DNA from: Selenomonadales bacterium 4137-cl
GTDB taxonomy: Bacteria; Bacillota; Negativicutes; Sporomusales; UBA7701
NCBI GenBank assembly: GCA_032334055.1
Contig: JAUOZS010000001.1
Location: forward strand, 2,206,501-2,270,500
Length of the DNA: 64,000 nucleotides
Direction: 5' to 3'
The notes beneath the pieces are model-generated. The model was not told the origin of the DNA. It was given only the letters and a program-made list of their open reading frames with translations, and ran no database searches. This document shows positions 63,758 to 64,000 of the stretch, piece after piece. A program made the position numbers and the translations under genes. The stretch's first letter is position 1. Every line of letters starts with the position of its first letter.

Positions 63758-64000
63758 CTAATCCTTAACCACGATATTCACAAGCTTCTGCGGCACGCAG
63801 ACAACCTTCACCACCTGCTTACCGGCGGTCAGCGTCTTGACCCGCTCCTGCTCGAAGGCCTTCGCCTCCAGCTCCTTGGCATTCAGCCCCACCGGCACGA
63901 CGATCTTATCGCGCACCTTGCCGTTGATCTGCAGAACGACCTCGCATTCCTCGACCTTGATCGCCTCGGCGTCGTACGACGGCCAAACCTGCTGATGCAC
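63758..64000 (-). CDS. leuS: Leucyl-tRNA synthetase, C-terminal fragment (runs off the window)
   Basis: Eighty residues of the C-terminus are visible, up to the stop at 63758. VEECEVVLQINGKVRDKI and the ending VVCVPQKLVNIVVKD are characteristic of bacterial LeuRS C-terminal domains. The rest lies beyond position 64000. This gene commonly precedes comE genes in Clostridia and Negativicutes. Confidence 0.9.
   Translation of the reverse strand: MHQQVWPSYDAEAIKVEECEVVLQINGKVRDKIVVPVGLNAKELEAKAFEQERVKTLTAGKQVVKVVCVPQKLVNIVVKD

Overview
The window is a chromosomal segment of a GC-rich, endospore-forming, diderm Firmicute, most likely a Negativicute of the Sporomusaceae type. Sporulation genes (spoIIP, gpr, yqfC, yqfD) sit beside an LptA/OstA-like envelope gene. 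That combination is typical of Negativicutes, which form spores and carry an outer membrane. The species cannot be named from the sequence alone. The window ends inside leuS (3' end only).

Almost everything lies on the minus strand and follows the conserved Firmicutes order known from the Bacillus subtilis comE-to-sigA region. Read in the direction of transcription (right to left): leuS, comEA, comEC, two envelope genes, holA, (rpsT on the plus strand), gpr, spoIIP, lepA, hemW, then the heat-shock operon hrcA - archaeal-like chaperonin - grpE - dnaK - [IS1182-type element] - dnaJ - prmA - rsmE - GNAT - mtaB - hinT - rpsU - yqeY. After a plus-strand island (two small transcription units and a MATE exporter) come nfeD-floA, alcohol dehydrogenase with a GGDEF/EAL protein, a HerA-like ATPase, and yqfC-yqfD-phoH-pgpH-ybeY-dgkA-cdd-era. 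Next are an MgtE_N/CBS protein, a DUF502 protein, a CNNM/CorC-type protein, yqzL-recO, T-box-controlled glyQS, ppsR-lepB, dnaG-rpoD, a three-tRNA operon, thpR, trmK-nif3, a zinc-ribbon protein, thiE and finally RNase P RNA.

Regulation visible in the sequence: a CIRCE operator and sigma-A promoter before hrcA, a glycine T-box before glyQ, sigma-A promoters for rnpB, the tRNA operon, rpsT and two small units, and many intrinsic terminators.

The departures from the conserved backbone are the interesting part. (1) A dispersed palindromic repeat family has about ten full, minimal or half copies, all intergenic. (2) A complete IS with CTAG target duplication sits inside one of these palindromes, between dnaK and dnaJ. 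(3) A group III (thermosome-like) chaperonin sits in the HrcA/CIRCE operon. (4) Two small autonomous units precede a MATE exporter. (5) A HerA-like ATPase has no NurA partner. (6) An apparent AUC start codon begins a CorC/CNNM-type gene. (7) A repeated domain is shared by a secreted protease and its neighbour.
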